From: Trebonia sp963843745
GTDB lineage: Bacteria > Actinomycetota > Actinomycetes > Streptosporangiales > Streptosporangiaceae
Reading direction: 5' to 3'
Length of the DNA: 64,000 bases
Assembly: GCA_963843745.1 (NCBI GenBank)
Contig: CAWJLP010000007.1
Location: forward strand, 1,488,001-1,552,000
Positions 16,927 through 24,500 of this stretch are shown here, piece by piece (within the stretch, counting starts at the first letter, position 1; each line of letters opens with the position of its first letter). The translations under genes were made by a program, and so were the position numbers. The notes beneath the pieces were generated by a model. It did no database searches. It was not told the origin of the DNA and was given only the letters and a program-made list of their open reading frames with translations.

Positions 16927-17556
16927 ATGACTCCTGACCGCGCCTCGCCGTCCCCTGCGGAACCGGCGTGCGAGGGGTCGTCGCCGTGGCACGATGGACC
17001 GGTGATCAGCGGATGGCTTGCCGGGTATCAAGCAGCGGGCGACACCGAGGCCACTGACGTGGCGCGGATGCGGGGCCTGGCCGCGGCTGAGCCTGATCCG
17101 TGGTCGCGGTCGCTTCCCCTGCACTTCACCGCGTCGGCGCTGGTGCTGCACCCCGGCAGCGGGCGGGTGCTGCTGCGCTGGCACCAGCGGCTCCGGATGT
17201 GGCTTCAGGCGGGCGGGCACGCGGACCCGGGGGAGAGCGACCCGCTGGCGATCGCGCTGCGGGAGGCGTCTGAGGAGACTGGCCTGCCCGACCTGGTGCC
17301 GTGGCCGGACGGCGGCATCAAGCACGTCGTGGTCTGTCACGTCCCGGCAGGCAAGGGTGAGCCCGCGCACGAGCACGCCGACCTCCGGTACTTCATGGCC
17401 ACCGGCGAGCCCGATGCGGCGCGGCCGGAGAACCCGGAGGCACCCTTGCGCTGGCTCACTCTGCCGGAGGCCCGCGATCTCGTCGGCACCAACAACCTCA
17501 GGCGCACCCTGGACCGCGCGGCGGCGCTGCTCGCCGGGCAGCACGGCCCAAGCTGA
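16927..17556 (+). CDS. Nudix hydrolase
   Basis: A 209-residue protein with a complete Nudix box at residues 97-120: GHADPGE, seven residues, then LREASEETGL. This gives the metal-binding REXXEE core. The surrounding strands (ASALVLHPGSGRVLLRWHQ; LRYFMAT) fit a Nudix alpha/beta/alpha fold. Nudix enzymes hydrolyse nucleoside-diphosphate-linked compounds, and the substrate is not predictable here. The ATG at 16927 has no obvious Shine-Dalgarno sequence. A GTG at 17002 (VISGWLAGYQ) would give a protein starting closer to the family norm. The TetR operon begins about 100 bases later. Confidence 0.82.
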   Translation: MTPDRASPSPAEPACEGSSPWHDGPVISGWLAGYQAAGDTEATDVARMRGLAAAEPDPWSRSLPLHFTASALVLHPGSGRVLLRWHQRLRMWLQAGGHADPGESDPLAIALREASEETGLPDLVPWPDGGIKHVVVCHVPAGKGEPAHEHADLRYFMATGEPDAARPENPEAPLRWLTLPEARDLVGTNNLRRTLDRAAALLAGQHGPS

Positions 17557-17618
17557 GTGAGTTTTAGGCTATCAACAGAGTCAGATAACGCCTGATGAAC
17601 GATTTGTCCCATTTGGTC

Positions 17619-17633
17619 AGTGATTGACTCACT
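17619..17633. promoter_or_regulatory. Candidate TetR operator upstream of exporter operon
   Basis: A short inverted repeat, AGTGA-TTGAC-TCACT, lies 21 bases before the GTG start of the TetR gene and overlaps a TTGACT -35-like hexamer. TetR repressors of exporter operons commonly bind such dyads to control themselves. The match to a known site was not tested. Confidence 0.35.
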
Positions 17634-17653
17634 TACACGTATATTGGGCGTCT

Positions 17654-18379
17654 GTGTCCGGCAAGCGCACCGCCCAGGAGCGGTTTCCAGAAGTGATCGC
17701 GGCCGCGGTGCGTGTGTTCACCCATGAGGGATACCGCGCGGCGCGGATGAGCGACGTCGCGCGCGCGGCCGGGCTCTCCGAGGCCGCCCTGTACCGGTAC
17801 GTGGACAGCAAGGAAGGGCTGTTCGTGCTCGCCATCAGGCATGCGCTGCTGCTCGCGGACCTCCCGGCCGACGAACGTGAGCATTTCCCGCTCACGCCGC
17901 CGTCCCTGGCGGAGATGATCGGCGAGGCCAGGGAGTTCGTGGCCGCCGAGGTGCCGTTCGGCTCGCTAGCGGCGGCGCTCGGCCGGCCCGCGGCTGATGA
18001 TCCTGCGGCCGAGCTGGAGTCAGTGATGCGCGAGCTTTTCGCCCTGGAGACGCAGACCAGGGAGGCCGCGGACATGATCGAACGGTCCGCCCGCGAGCTG
18101 CCCGAGCTTGCCGACCTGCTGAACGGCGGGCTGCGGCGCCCGGTGCTCGCCGCGCTGACCGAGTACCTGGGCAGCCGCGCGCGCTCCGGCGCGCTGCGCG
18201 CGACGCCCGACGCGGCCGCGACCGCGCGCTTGGTGCTCGAGACGCTGACCTGGTTCGCCAGGCACCGGCACTGGGATCCCGACGGCGCCGCGATCCCTGA
18301 GGACCTGGCGGCGGACACCGCCGTCGACGCGCTCATCCACGCCCTCGTTCCGCATGCTTACCTCGGAGGACGCCCGTGA
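17654..18379 (+). CDS. TetR/AcrR-family transcriptional regulator
   Basis: About 241 residues starting at GTG (VSGKRTAQERFPEV). The N-terminal helix-turn-helix is typical: FPEVIAAAVRVFTHEGYRAARMSDVARAAGLSEAALYRYVDSKEGLF. The remaining helical domain would bind a ligand. The stop overlaps the start of the next gene by four bases (GTGA), so it is the first gene of a regulator-ATPase-permease operon, the usual layout for a self-regulated drug or metabolite exporter. An upstream in-frame start at 17624 would add ten residues with no family similarity and overlap the -35 region. Confidence 0.88.
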   Translation: MSGKRTAQERFPEVIAAAVRVFTHEGYRAARMSDVARAAGLSEAALYRYVDSKEGLFVLAIRHALLLADLPADEREHFPLTPPSLAEMIGEAREFVAAEVPFGSLAAALGRPAADDPAAELESVMRELFALETQTREAADMIERSARELPELADLLNGGLRRPVLAALTEYLGSRARSGALRATPDAAATARLVLETLTWFARHRHWDPDGAAIPEDLAADTAVDALIHALVPHAYLGGRP

Positions 18380-19332
18380 CGCAGCTGCTGGCGATGCCGG
18401 AGCACGGGGCCACGGCTGAGCCCCTCGCGATCGAGGTGTGCGGCCTGACCATGAGCTACGGTTCCCGGCCGGTGCTGCGCGGCGTGGACTTCGAGGTCCG
18501 CTCCGGAGAGGTCTTCTGCCTGCTCGGCCCGAACGGCGCGGGCAAGACAACCACGGTCGAGATCCTGGAGGGCTTCCGGCAGCGTACCGGAGGCGATGTC
18601 CGGGTGCTCGGCGTGGACCCTGCGGACCAGCGGGCCCGGCTGCGCGAGCGGATCGGCATCGTGCTGCAGGAATGCGGCTTCCCGCGGCAGGCGCGAGTGG
18701 CCGAGCTGATCGACATCTGGCGCGCCTACTACCCGGCGCCGCGTCCACTGGCCGAATTGCTCGCGCTCGTCGAGCTCACCGCGGACCGGGCCTGCCAGGT
18801 GCGTCGGCTGTCCGGCGGTCAGCGCCGCAGGCTCGACTTCGCGCTCGCTCTCGCGGGCGATCCCGACCTGGTGTTCCTGGACGAGCCGACGACCGGCTTC
18901 GATCCGGAGTCGCGCCGCCGGTGCTGGGCGGCAATCGAGAACCTGCGCTCGATCGGCAAGACGATCGTGCTGACTACCCACTACCTGGACGAGGCGGAAC
19001 GGCTCGCGGACCGGGTGGCGATCTTGCAGGACGGCCGGGTCCAGACCGCCGGGTCGGTCCGCCAGGTCGCCAGGGAGGCCGGCGTGCTGACCACCATCTC
19101 GTTCATCGCGCCCGAGGGGCTGCGGTCCGGCGACGTCGCGGCACCAGGCTGCCTCGAGGTCGAGGTCCGCGGCGAGGTTGCCCGCTGCCGGGTGCCGAAC
19201 GCCGCGGTCGCGCTGCGCGAGCTGCTCGCCTGGGCGGCCGCTCACGGCCTCGGTGACCTGGGCGATCTCACGGTGGAAACGCCCACGCTTGAGGACGCGT
19301 ACCTCCGCCTCGTCGACGGGCGAAGCCGGTGA
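18376..19332 (+). CDS. ABC-2 exporter ATP-binding protein
   Basis: 318 residues. Walker A is GPNGAGKTT at 51-59, the signature is LSGGQRRRLDFALAL near 144, Walker B is LVFLDEPTTGFDP near 165, and the switch His is in TTHYLDEAE. The C-terminal ~100 residues form the extra domain seen in DrrA/NatA-type ATPases. It powers the permease encoded next, with which it overlaps by four bases. Likely role: export of a hydrophobic compound, controlled by the upstream TetR protein. Confidence 0.92.
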   Translation: MTQLLAMPEHGATAEPLAIEVCGLTMSYGSRPVLRGVDFEVRSGEVFCLLGPNGAGKTTTVEILEGFRQRTGGDVRVLGVDPADQRARLRERIGIVLQECGFPRQARVAELIDIWRAYYPAPRPLAELLALVELTADRACQVRRLSGGQRRRLDFALALAGDPDLVFLDEPTTGFDPESRRRCWAAIENLRSIGKTIVLTTHYLDEAERLADRVAILQDGRVQTAGSVRQVAREAGVLTTISFIAPEGLRSGDVAAPGCLEVEVRGEVARCRVPNAAVALRELLAWAAAHGLGDLGDLTVETPTLEDAYLRLVDGRSR

Positions 19333-20090
19333 CCAGTCTCACCAGGCACGTCCGCCTCGGCGTCAGGCAGGCACTGCACGAGCAGCGGTCCTTCTGGCGC
19401 AGCGCCGAGTACGCGCTCTTCACCTTCGCGCTGCCGCTGGCGCTGCTGCTGCTGATCGGCTCGACGACCGCGGGGGGCTACCTGCCCGGCACGCACGTCA
19501 AGGCGCAGATGATCTTCGTGCCTTCCATCCTGGCGTTCGGCGTGATCGTGGCCGCCTACGTGAACCTCGGCGCCAAGGTCGCGACGCTGCGCCACGACGG
19601 GGTGCTGAAGCGGATCAGGACCACGCCGCTGCCGGCCGGCGCCTACCTGTCCGGCGTCCTCGGCAGCACGGCAGCCACCGCGCTCGCCATCAGCGCCTGC
19701 ACCGCGGTCATCGGCTGGCTGGCCTTCGGCGCCGTGCCGCGCGCGGCGGGGCTAGCCGAGATCGGTGGCGGCCTCGCGCTTGGCGTGGTGTGCTTCGGCT
19801 CGCTCGGCCTGGCGCTGAGCTCCGTGGCTCGCAGCGCGGAGTCGGCGTCGCCGCTCGCCAACGCGACGTACCTGCCGGTGGCGATAATGTCGGGTATCTT
19901 CGATCCAACATTCAGCGTGCCGCGCTGGCTGTCAGCCGCCATCGGGCTGCTCCCGGTCCGCGCGCTCGCCCAGATCCTGCAACAGGGCTACACGCCTGTC
20001 GAGCACGCCCCGGCCAGTGACCTGCTGGTCCTGGCGGGCTGGGCAGTGGGGGGCTGCGCGCTCGCGGTGTGGCGGTTCCGGTGGCAGTAA
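19329..20090 (+). CDS. ABC-2 type exporter permease
   Basis: A 253-residue membrane protein with about six helices. The region around FGVIVAAYVNLGAKVATLRHDGVLKRIRTTPLPAGAYLSG is the characteristic ABC-2 segment after the second helix, and NATYLPVAIMSGIFDP with LSAAIGLLPVRALAQIL is the family C-terminal signature. It partners the preceding ATPase as a homodimeric exporter. The GTG start overlaps the preceding stop by four bases, so the two are translationally coupled. Confidence 0.9.
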   Translation: MTSLTRHVRLGVRQALHEQRSFWRSAEYALFTFALPLALLLLIGSTTAGGYLPGTHVKAQMIFVPSILAFGVIVAAYVNLGAKVATLRHDGVLKRIRTTPLPAGAYLSGVLGSTAATALAISACTAVIGWLAFGAVPRAAGLAEIGGGLALGVVCFGSLGLALSSVARSAESASPLANATYLPVAIMSGIFDPTFSVPRWLSAAIGLLPVRALAQILQQGYTPVEHAPASDLLVLAGWAVGGCALAVWRFRWQ

Positions 20091-20621
20091 CCTCGGCGGC
20101 GCCGCCCCGGCGCGCTCCGCCATGAAACGGGGCGAGGATTGTAACGCTCTGTGCAAATGTCCGGGCGCTCGTTGCCGGGCCGCACCAGGCTCCTTACCAG
20201 CAGTACCCGGAGTTGCGGATTTCGTGTCGTGAGGTAACTTCACTGTAAAATCTTCAGCTTCGGCTGAGGCCGGCTGGAAGCCTTAGAGTGAGCGGCCTCG
20301 GTCAAGCGATCGTCGCTTCTGGGTCAAAATTAGACATCGGGGCCTTGACGGGCCAATTCCGCCGTGGTTTTCTCTAGTGTTCGACGGGTCTCCAACCTCG
20401 ATCGATGGCAAATTGTGACTTTTCCGCGCGATGATTGATGCACCGAGAACCTACGCTGCGGTCAGCTCACAACGCCGGCAGACATCCATCGGGTTCGCAC
20501 AGACTCGCACGGATGCTCCGGACAACAGGCTGTGACCGGACCCCGCCGGTACCGTGACCCGTGCCGTCGGCCATTACGGCCTGCTGTGACATAACCGCAG
20601 AGACAAGAAGGGCGACACACG
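20091..20621. other. Long leader/intergenic region upstream of the ABC importer operon
   Basis: About 530 bases with no gene. It begins with a 12-base palindrome (GGCGGCGCCGCC, 20095-20106) that could help terminate the exporter operon. It holds two neat hairpins: CTTCAGC-TTCG-GCTGAGG (20252-20269, seven pairs closed by a UUCG tetraloop) and AAGCGA-TCG-TCGCTT (20304-20318). TTGACG at 20345-20350 could be a -35 box, but no convincing -10 lies at the right distance. The stretch is less GC-rich than the flanking genes. It resembles a structured 5' leader but matches no riboswitch I can recognise. Confidence 0.4.
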
Positions 20622-20672
20622 ATGACCCAGTTTCGGGCCGACGGCGCCAGCAGCGTGCTGAGGGAGGGCTAA
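20622..20672 (+). CDS. Possible 16-aa leader peptide before the importer operon
   Basis: An ORF of 16 codons (MTQFRADGASSVLREG) starts at 20622 and stops at 20670-20672, two bases before the ATG of the substrate-binding protein. Its 3' end contains the AGGGAGGG Shine-Dalgarno sequence (20661-20668) for that gene, so translation of the short ORF would cover or expose the ribosome site. A weak AAGGGCG precedes it. It could be a coupling leader peptide or chance. Confidence 0.3.
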   Translation: MTQFRADGASSVLREG

Positions 20673-20674
20673 CG

Positions 20675-22390
20675 ATGAAAAACAAGCGAATCATCGGCGG
20701 CCTTGCCCTGGCGCTCGCGGGCACGATCGCGCTGGCCGCGTGCAGCAGCAGCGGTAGCAGTAGCAGCAGCACACCCAGCTCGAGCTCCAGCGCGTCTTCC
20801 GTCAAGAGCGGCGGCACGTTCACGTACGCCCTCGACCAGGACGTGGCCGGGTTCAACATCAACCAGGCGACCGACGCCGAGTTCGTGCTCCAGGAGATCA
20901 TGAACCAGGTCTGGCCGACGGTCTTCATCACCACGGACAGCCTCAAGCAGCAGCTGGACACGAACTACGTGACCAGCGCCACGGTGACGAGTACGAGCCC
21001 GCAGACGATCGTGTACCAGATCAACCCCAAGGCGGTCTGGTCCGACGGCGTGCCGATCAACGCCGACGACTTCATCTACTTCTGGCAGGCGAACAGCGGC
21101 AACCCGAAGTTCACCGACGTGGGCGGCAAGGCGTTCGAGCCGGCCAGCACCTCGGGATACAACCAGATCAAGTCAGTGACGGGATCCAACGGCGGCAAGA
21201 CCGTGACCGTGGTCTTCTCCACGCCGTTCGGCGACTGGCAGTCGCTGTTCAGTGACCTGATGCCGGCGCACATCGCGAAGACGGTCGGCTTCAACAACGG
21301 CTTCCAGACGTTCAACGCTGCCGTCAAGGTGTCCGGCGGCCCGTTCGCGATCCAGAGCTACACCCAGGGCCAGGACCTCGTCGAGGTCCGGAACACGAAG
21401 TGGTGGGGCACGCCGACCCCGCTGGACAAGCTGGTGTTCCGGTTCTTCGCCGATGACAACCAGATCCCGCCGGCGCTGCAGAACAGCGAAGTCAACGGGG
21501 CCAACCCGGCGCAGGCGTCGCTGCAGTTCAAGGACGCCATCGCCGCGGTCCCGAACCTCACCACGAACATCATTCCCGGCCTCGAATTCCAGCACATGGA
21601 CTTCAACCAGGCGAACCCGTACCTCGCGAAGGTCGACGTCCGGCAGGCGATCGCCTACGGCACGAACAGGGCGGACATGGTGAACCGGATCGTCGGGCCG
21701 ATCACCACGGCGGTGAAGCCGCTGAACAACCGGATCTTCATGCCGACCCAGCCGCAGTACCAGGACACCAGCGGCGGCCTGGGCGCGTTCGACCCGGCCA
21801 AGGCGAAGCAGCTGCTGCAGGCGTCGGGGATGACGATGGGGTCCGACGGGTACTTCCACCCGGCCTCCGGCCCGCAGGCAGGCAAGGACCTGACCTTCAC
21901 GATCTCCACCACGTCCGGCGAGCCGGTGCGGGCCGAGATCGAGCAGCTCTTCCAGAGCTACATGAAGAACATCGGCATCAAGATCAACATCCAGAACTAC
22001 TCGCCCAACACGCTGTTCGGCACCGTCGGCCCGAAGAGCGAGTACGACATCATCGAGTTCGCCTGGGTGGCCACCCCGTTCCCCTCTAGCAACCAGCCCA
22101 TCTACTGCTCGTACACGAACGCCAACCTGTGCGGCGAGAACTGGAACCACTACGCCAACCCGGAGGTCGACAAGTTGATCAGCCAGGCGGCGACGACGCT
22201 TGATACGGCGAAGGCGACGACCCTCTACAACCAGGTGGACGCGATCCTCTGGAAGGACATGGTGACCCTGCCGCTGTTCCAGCAGCCCCAGCTGTACACG
22301 TGGACCAGCACCTACGGCAACATCGTGCCGAACTCGAGCAGCGTCGGTCTCACCTGGAACGCCCAGACCTGGGGTCTGAAGGCGTCCTGA
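20675..22390 (+). CDS. ABC transporter substrate-binding lipoprotein, family 5 (DppA/OppA-like)
   Basis: 571 residues with a lipoprotein signal peptide (MKNKRIIGGLALALAGTIAL) and lipobox LAAC with Cys23, then a Ser-rich linker. The mature part resembles family-5 solute-binding proteins: GGTFTYALDQDVAGFN at the start, VWSDGVPINADDFIYFWQA near 127, VDVRQAIAYGTNRADMV near 322, and the C-terminal LWKDMVTLPLFQQP. It captures a peptide, nickel-chelate or similar ligand outside the membrane. The ATG at 20675 is set by a strong AGGGAGGG. It is first in a five-gene operon. Confidence 0.92.
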   Translation: MKNKRIIGGLALALAGTIALAACSSSGSSSSSTPSSSSSASSVKSGGTFTYALDQDVAGFNINQATDAEFVLQEIMNQVWPTVFITTDSLKQQLDTNYVTSATVTSTSPQTIVYQINPKAVWSDGVPINADDFIYFWQANSGNPKFTDVGGKAFEPASTSGYNQIKSVTGSNGGKTVTVVFSTPFGDWQSLFSDLMPAHIAKTVGFNNGFQTFNAAVKVSGGPFAIQSYTQGQDLVEVRNTKWWGTPTPLDKLVFRFFADDNQIPPALQNSEVNGANPAQASLQFKDAIAAVPNLTTNIIPGLEFQHMDFNQANPYLAKVDVRQAIAYGTNRADMVNRIVGPITTAVKPLNNRIFMPTQPQYQDTSGGLGAFDPAKAKQLLQASGMTMGSDGYFHPASGPQAGKDLTFTISTTSGEPVRAEIEQLFQSYMKNIGIKINIQNYSPNTLFGTVGPKSEYDIIEFAWVATPFPSSNQPIYCSYTNANLCGENWNHYANPEVDKLISQAATTLDTAKATTLYNQVDAILWKDMVTLPLFQQPQLYTWTSTYGNIVPNSSSVGLTWNAQTWGLKAS

Positions 22391-22407
22391 CGCAGGATGC
22401 GTCCTGG

Positions 22408-22440
22408 CGCACAATCTGGGTAGGACGCACAATCTGGGTA
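22408..22440 (+). repeat. 15-bp tandem duplication after the substrate-binding protein gene
   Basis: CGCACAATCTGGGTA occurs at 22408-22422 and again at 22426-22440, an 18-base period. It lies between the stop codon and the large hairpin. No coding role is apparent. Confidence 0.8.
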
Positions 22441-22460
22441 AGTAGGTAATACCCGTCCTC

Positions 22461-22502
22461 GCTGTTCTGCGCGGCCCGTTACGGCGGGCCGCGCAGAACA
22501 GC
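22461..22502 (+). terminator. Perfect 18-bp stem-loop between importer genes 1 and 2
   Basis: GCTGTTCTGCGCGGCCCG (22461-22478) pairs perfectly with 22485-22502 around a six-base loop TTACGG. There is no U-tract, and the next gene starts 31 bases later. Such intercistronic hairpins after binding-protein genes usually stabilise the upstream mRNA or partly terminate transcription, so the binding protein is made in excess over the permeases. Which applies here is inference. Confidence 0.75.
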
Positions 22503-22533
22503 ACCCGCCCCCGTACCCGCTGAGGCCCTCAAT

Positions 22534-23517
22534 ATGGCTGGATACCTGATCCGCAGGTCGCTCGCCGGGCTCGCGACCCTGCTCGTCGCGAGCTTCCTGC
22601 TGTTCCTCCTGGTCGCCGTGTCGGGCAACCCCCTCGCGACCCTGATGGCTAACCCCCACGTCTCGCAGGCGACGATCGCCGCCGCCCGGCATCAACTTGG
22701 CCTGGACGAGCCACTCCTCCAGCGCTACTGGACCTGGCTCACCAACCTGCTGTCAGGCAACTTCGGCACCAGCACCACCGGCCAGCCGGTCGGGCCGGAG
22801 CTCTGGAGCCGGCTGGGGATCACGCTGCGGATGGTGATTCCTAGCGTGATCATCGCCGCGTTCATCGCGGTGATCATCGGGGTGGTCACCGCGGTCAGGC
22901 AGTACAGCATCCTCGACCACACGCTCACCGGGTTCGCGTACCTGTTCTACTCCGCGCCGGTGTTCGTGATCGCGATCCTGCTCAAGGACTTCGTGGCGAC
23001 CGACGTCAACAAGGGCGTCGGCCACACCGTGCTGTACACGATCGGAGAGAGCACCCCGGGTGTGACCGGCGCGTGGCCGACCTTCACCAACATCCTCGGC
23101 CATACCGTGCTGCCCGTGATCACCCTGGTGCTGGTCACGTACGCCGGGTGGAGCCGCTACCAGCGCGCCTCCATGCTGGACGTCCTCAACGCCGACTACG
23201 TGCGGTTCGCCCGCGCCAAGGGGCTGAACCCGCGCCGGGTGCTCTACGTGCACGCGCTGCGTAACGCGCTGATCCCCGTCGTCACCGTGGTGGCGCTCGA
23301 CTTCGCCACCATCATCGGCGGGGCGATCATTACCGAGATCGCCTTCGGCTGGAACGGGATGGGCCAGTTCCTGTATCAGGGGCTGACCGGGCCGGTCAGT
23401 CCGGACACCGCCGTCGTGCAGGCGTGGCTGCTGATTACCGCCACCGTCGTCATCGTGTTCAATATTCTCGCCGACGTGCTCTACGCCGTGCTCGACCCGA
23501 GGATTCGCCTTGCCTGA
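22534..23517 (+). CDS. ABC importer permease, DppB/OppB-like
   Basis: A 327-residue membrane protein with six helices. The N-terminus MAGYLIRRSLAGLATLLVASFLLF and the external loop VSQATIAAARHQLGLDEPLLQRYWTWL are typical of DppB/OppB permeases. The cytoplasmic EAA loop reads RYQRASMLDVLNADYVRFARAKGLNPRRVLYVHALRNA. It forms the channel with the DppC-like subunit encoded next, whose TTG start overlaps this stop. Confidence 0.92.
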   Translation: MAGYLIRRSLAGLATLLVASFLLFLLVAVSGNPLATLMANPHVSQATIAAARHQLGLDEPLLQRYWTWLTNLLSGNFGTSTTGQPVGPELWSRLGITLRMVIPSVIIAAFIAVIIGVVTAVRQYSILDHTLTGFAYLFYSAPVFVIAILLKDFVATDVNKGVGHTVLYTIGESTPGVTGAWPTFTNILGHTVLPVITLVLVTYAGWSRYQRASMLDVLNADYVRFARAKGLNPRRVLYVHALRNALIPVVTVVALDFATIIGGAIITEIAFGWNGMGQFLYQGLTGPVSPDTAVVQAWLLITATVVIVFNILADVLYAVLDPRIRLA

Positions 23518-24499
23518 CACAGAGCCCGGCACCGAGGCCGGGGCACAGCCGGAATTTCTCTCCGCGGAGTCACCGCGAGGCACCGTCATCGCGGCCCCCA
23601 TCCCCGGCGCGAACGCGGGCGGTGAAACCGATGAGATGGCCACGCCGAGCCGCGGGCAGCTGCGGATGGCGGGCAAGCGGTTCGTCCGCCACAAGCTGGC
23701 GATGAGCGGCGCGATCATCTTCCTGCTCCTGCTGCTCGCGTCGATCATCGTCCCGATCTTCTGGCCGTACAGCTATTCCACGATCACCAACACGTTCGCG
23801 AGCGGGCCGTCGGCGGCCCACCCGTTCGGCACCGACCTGATCGGGCACGACATGCTCGCGCAGGTCATGGCGGGCACCCTGACCTCGATGGAGGTCGCGC
23901 TGCTGGTGGCGGTGATCTCCACCGTGATCGGAACGGTCGTCGGTGCCCTCGCCGGCTACTACGGCGGCATCATCGACCAGGTGCTGATGCGGCTCACCGA
24001 CCTGGTGCTCGTCGTCCCGCTGCTCGCGATCCTGCTCGTGCTGTCCAACAAGTTCAGCAAGCAGGCGAACGGCCCGCTGTTCGTCGCGCTGCTGCTCGCC
24101 CTGCTGTTCTGGACGTACCTCGCCCGGCTCATCAGGGGCACGTTCCTGTCGCTGCGCGAGCGCGAGTTCATCGAGGCCGAGCACGCGATCGGCGCCTCCA
24201 CATGGCGGATCATCCTGCGGCACATGGTGCCGAACGCGGCGGGCTCCATCGTGGTCAACGCCACCCTGACGGTCGCGGCCGCGATCCTCACCGAGGCGTC
24301 GCTGTCCTTCCTCGGCCTCGGCATCCAGCCGCCGCACGTCGACCTCGGCTCGCTCATCGCCTCCGGCGAGGGCGACGCGACCACCCTGCCGTGGCTGTTC
24401 TACTTCCCCGCGGCGTTCCTCGTGCTGGCCATCCTCGCCGTGAACTTTATCGGCGACGGCCTGCGGGACGCCCTTGACCCGACCCAACGGGGGCGCTGA
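23510..24499 (+). CDS. ABC importer permease, DppC/OppC-like
   Basis: 329 residues. About 55 cytoplasmic residues precede KRFVRHKLAMSGAIIFLLLLLASIIVPIF, the usual first helix of DppC/OppC proteins, followed by the HPFGTDLIGHDMLAQVMAGT signature. The EAA loop is FIEAEHAIGASTWRIILRHMVPNA, and the C-terminus ends FIGDGLRDALDPTQRGR as in relatives. The start appears to be TTG at 23510 inside the end of the previous gene. It pairs with the DppB-like subunit. Confidence 0.9.
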   Translation: MPDTEPGTEAGAQPEFLSAESPRGTVIAAPIPGANAGGETDEMATPSRGQLRMAGKRFVRHKLAMSGAIIFLLLLLASIIVPIFWPYSYSTITNTFASGPSAAHPFGTDLIGHDMLAQVMAGTLTSMEVALLVAVISTVIGTVVGALAGYYGGIIDQVLMRLTDLVLVVPLLAILLVLSNKFSKQANGPLFVALLLALLFWTYLARLIRGTFLSLREREFIEAEHAIGASTWRIILRHMVPNAAGSIVVNATLTVAAAILTEASLSFLGLGIQPPHVDLGSLIASGEGDATTLPWLFYFPAAFLVLAILAVNFIGDGLRDALDPTQRGR

Positions 24500-24500
24500 C

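Noticed and set aside
20345..20380. Promoter TTGACG...TAGTGT for the importer operon
   Set aside because: The spacing between the two hexamers is 24 bases, too long for a standard promoter; no better pair was found by eye.
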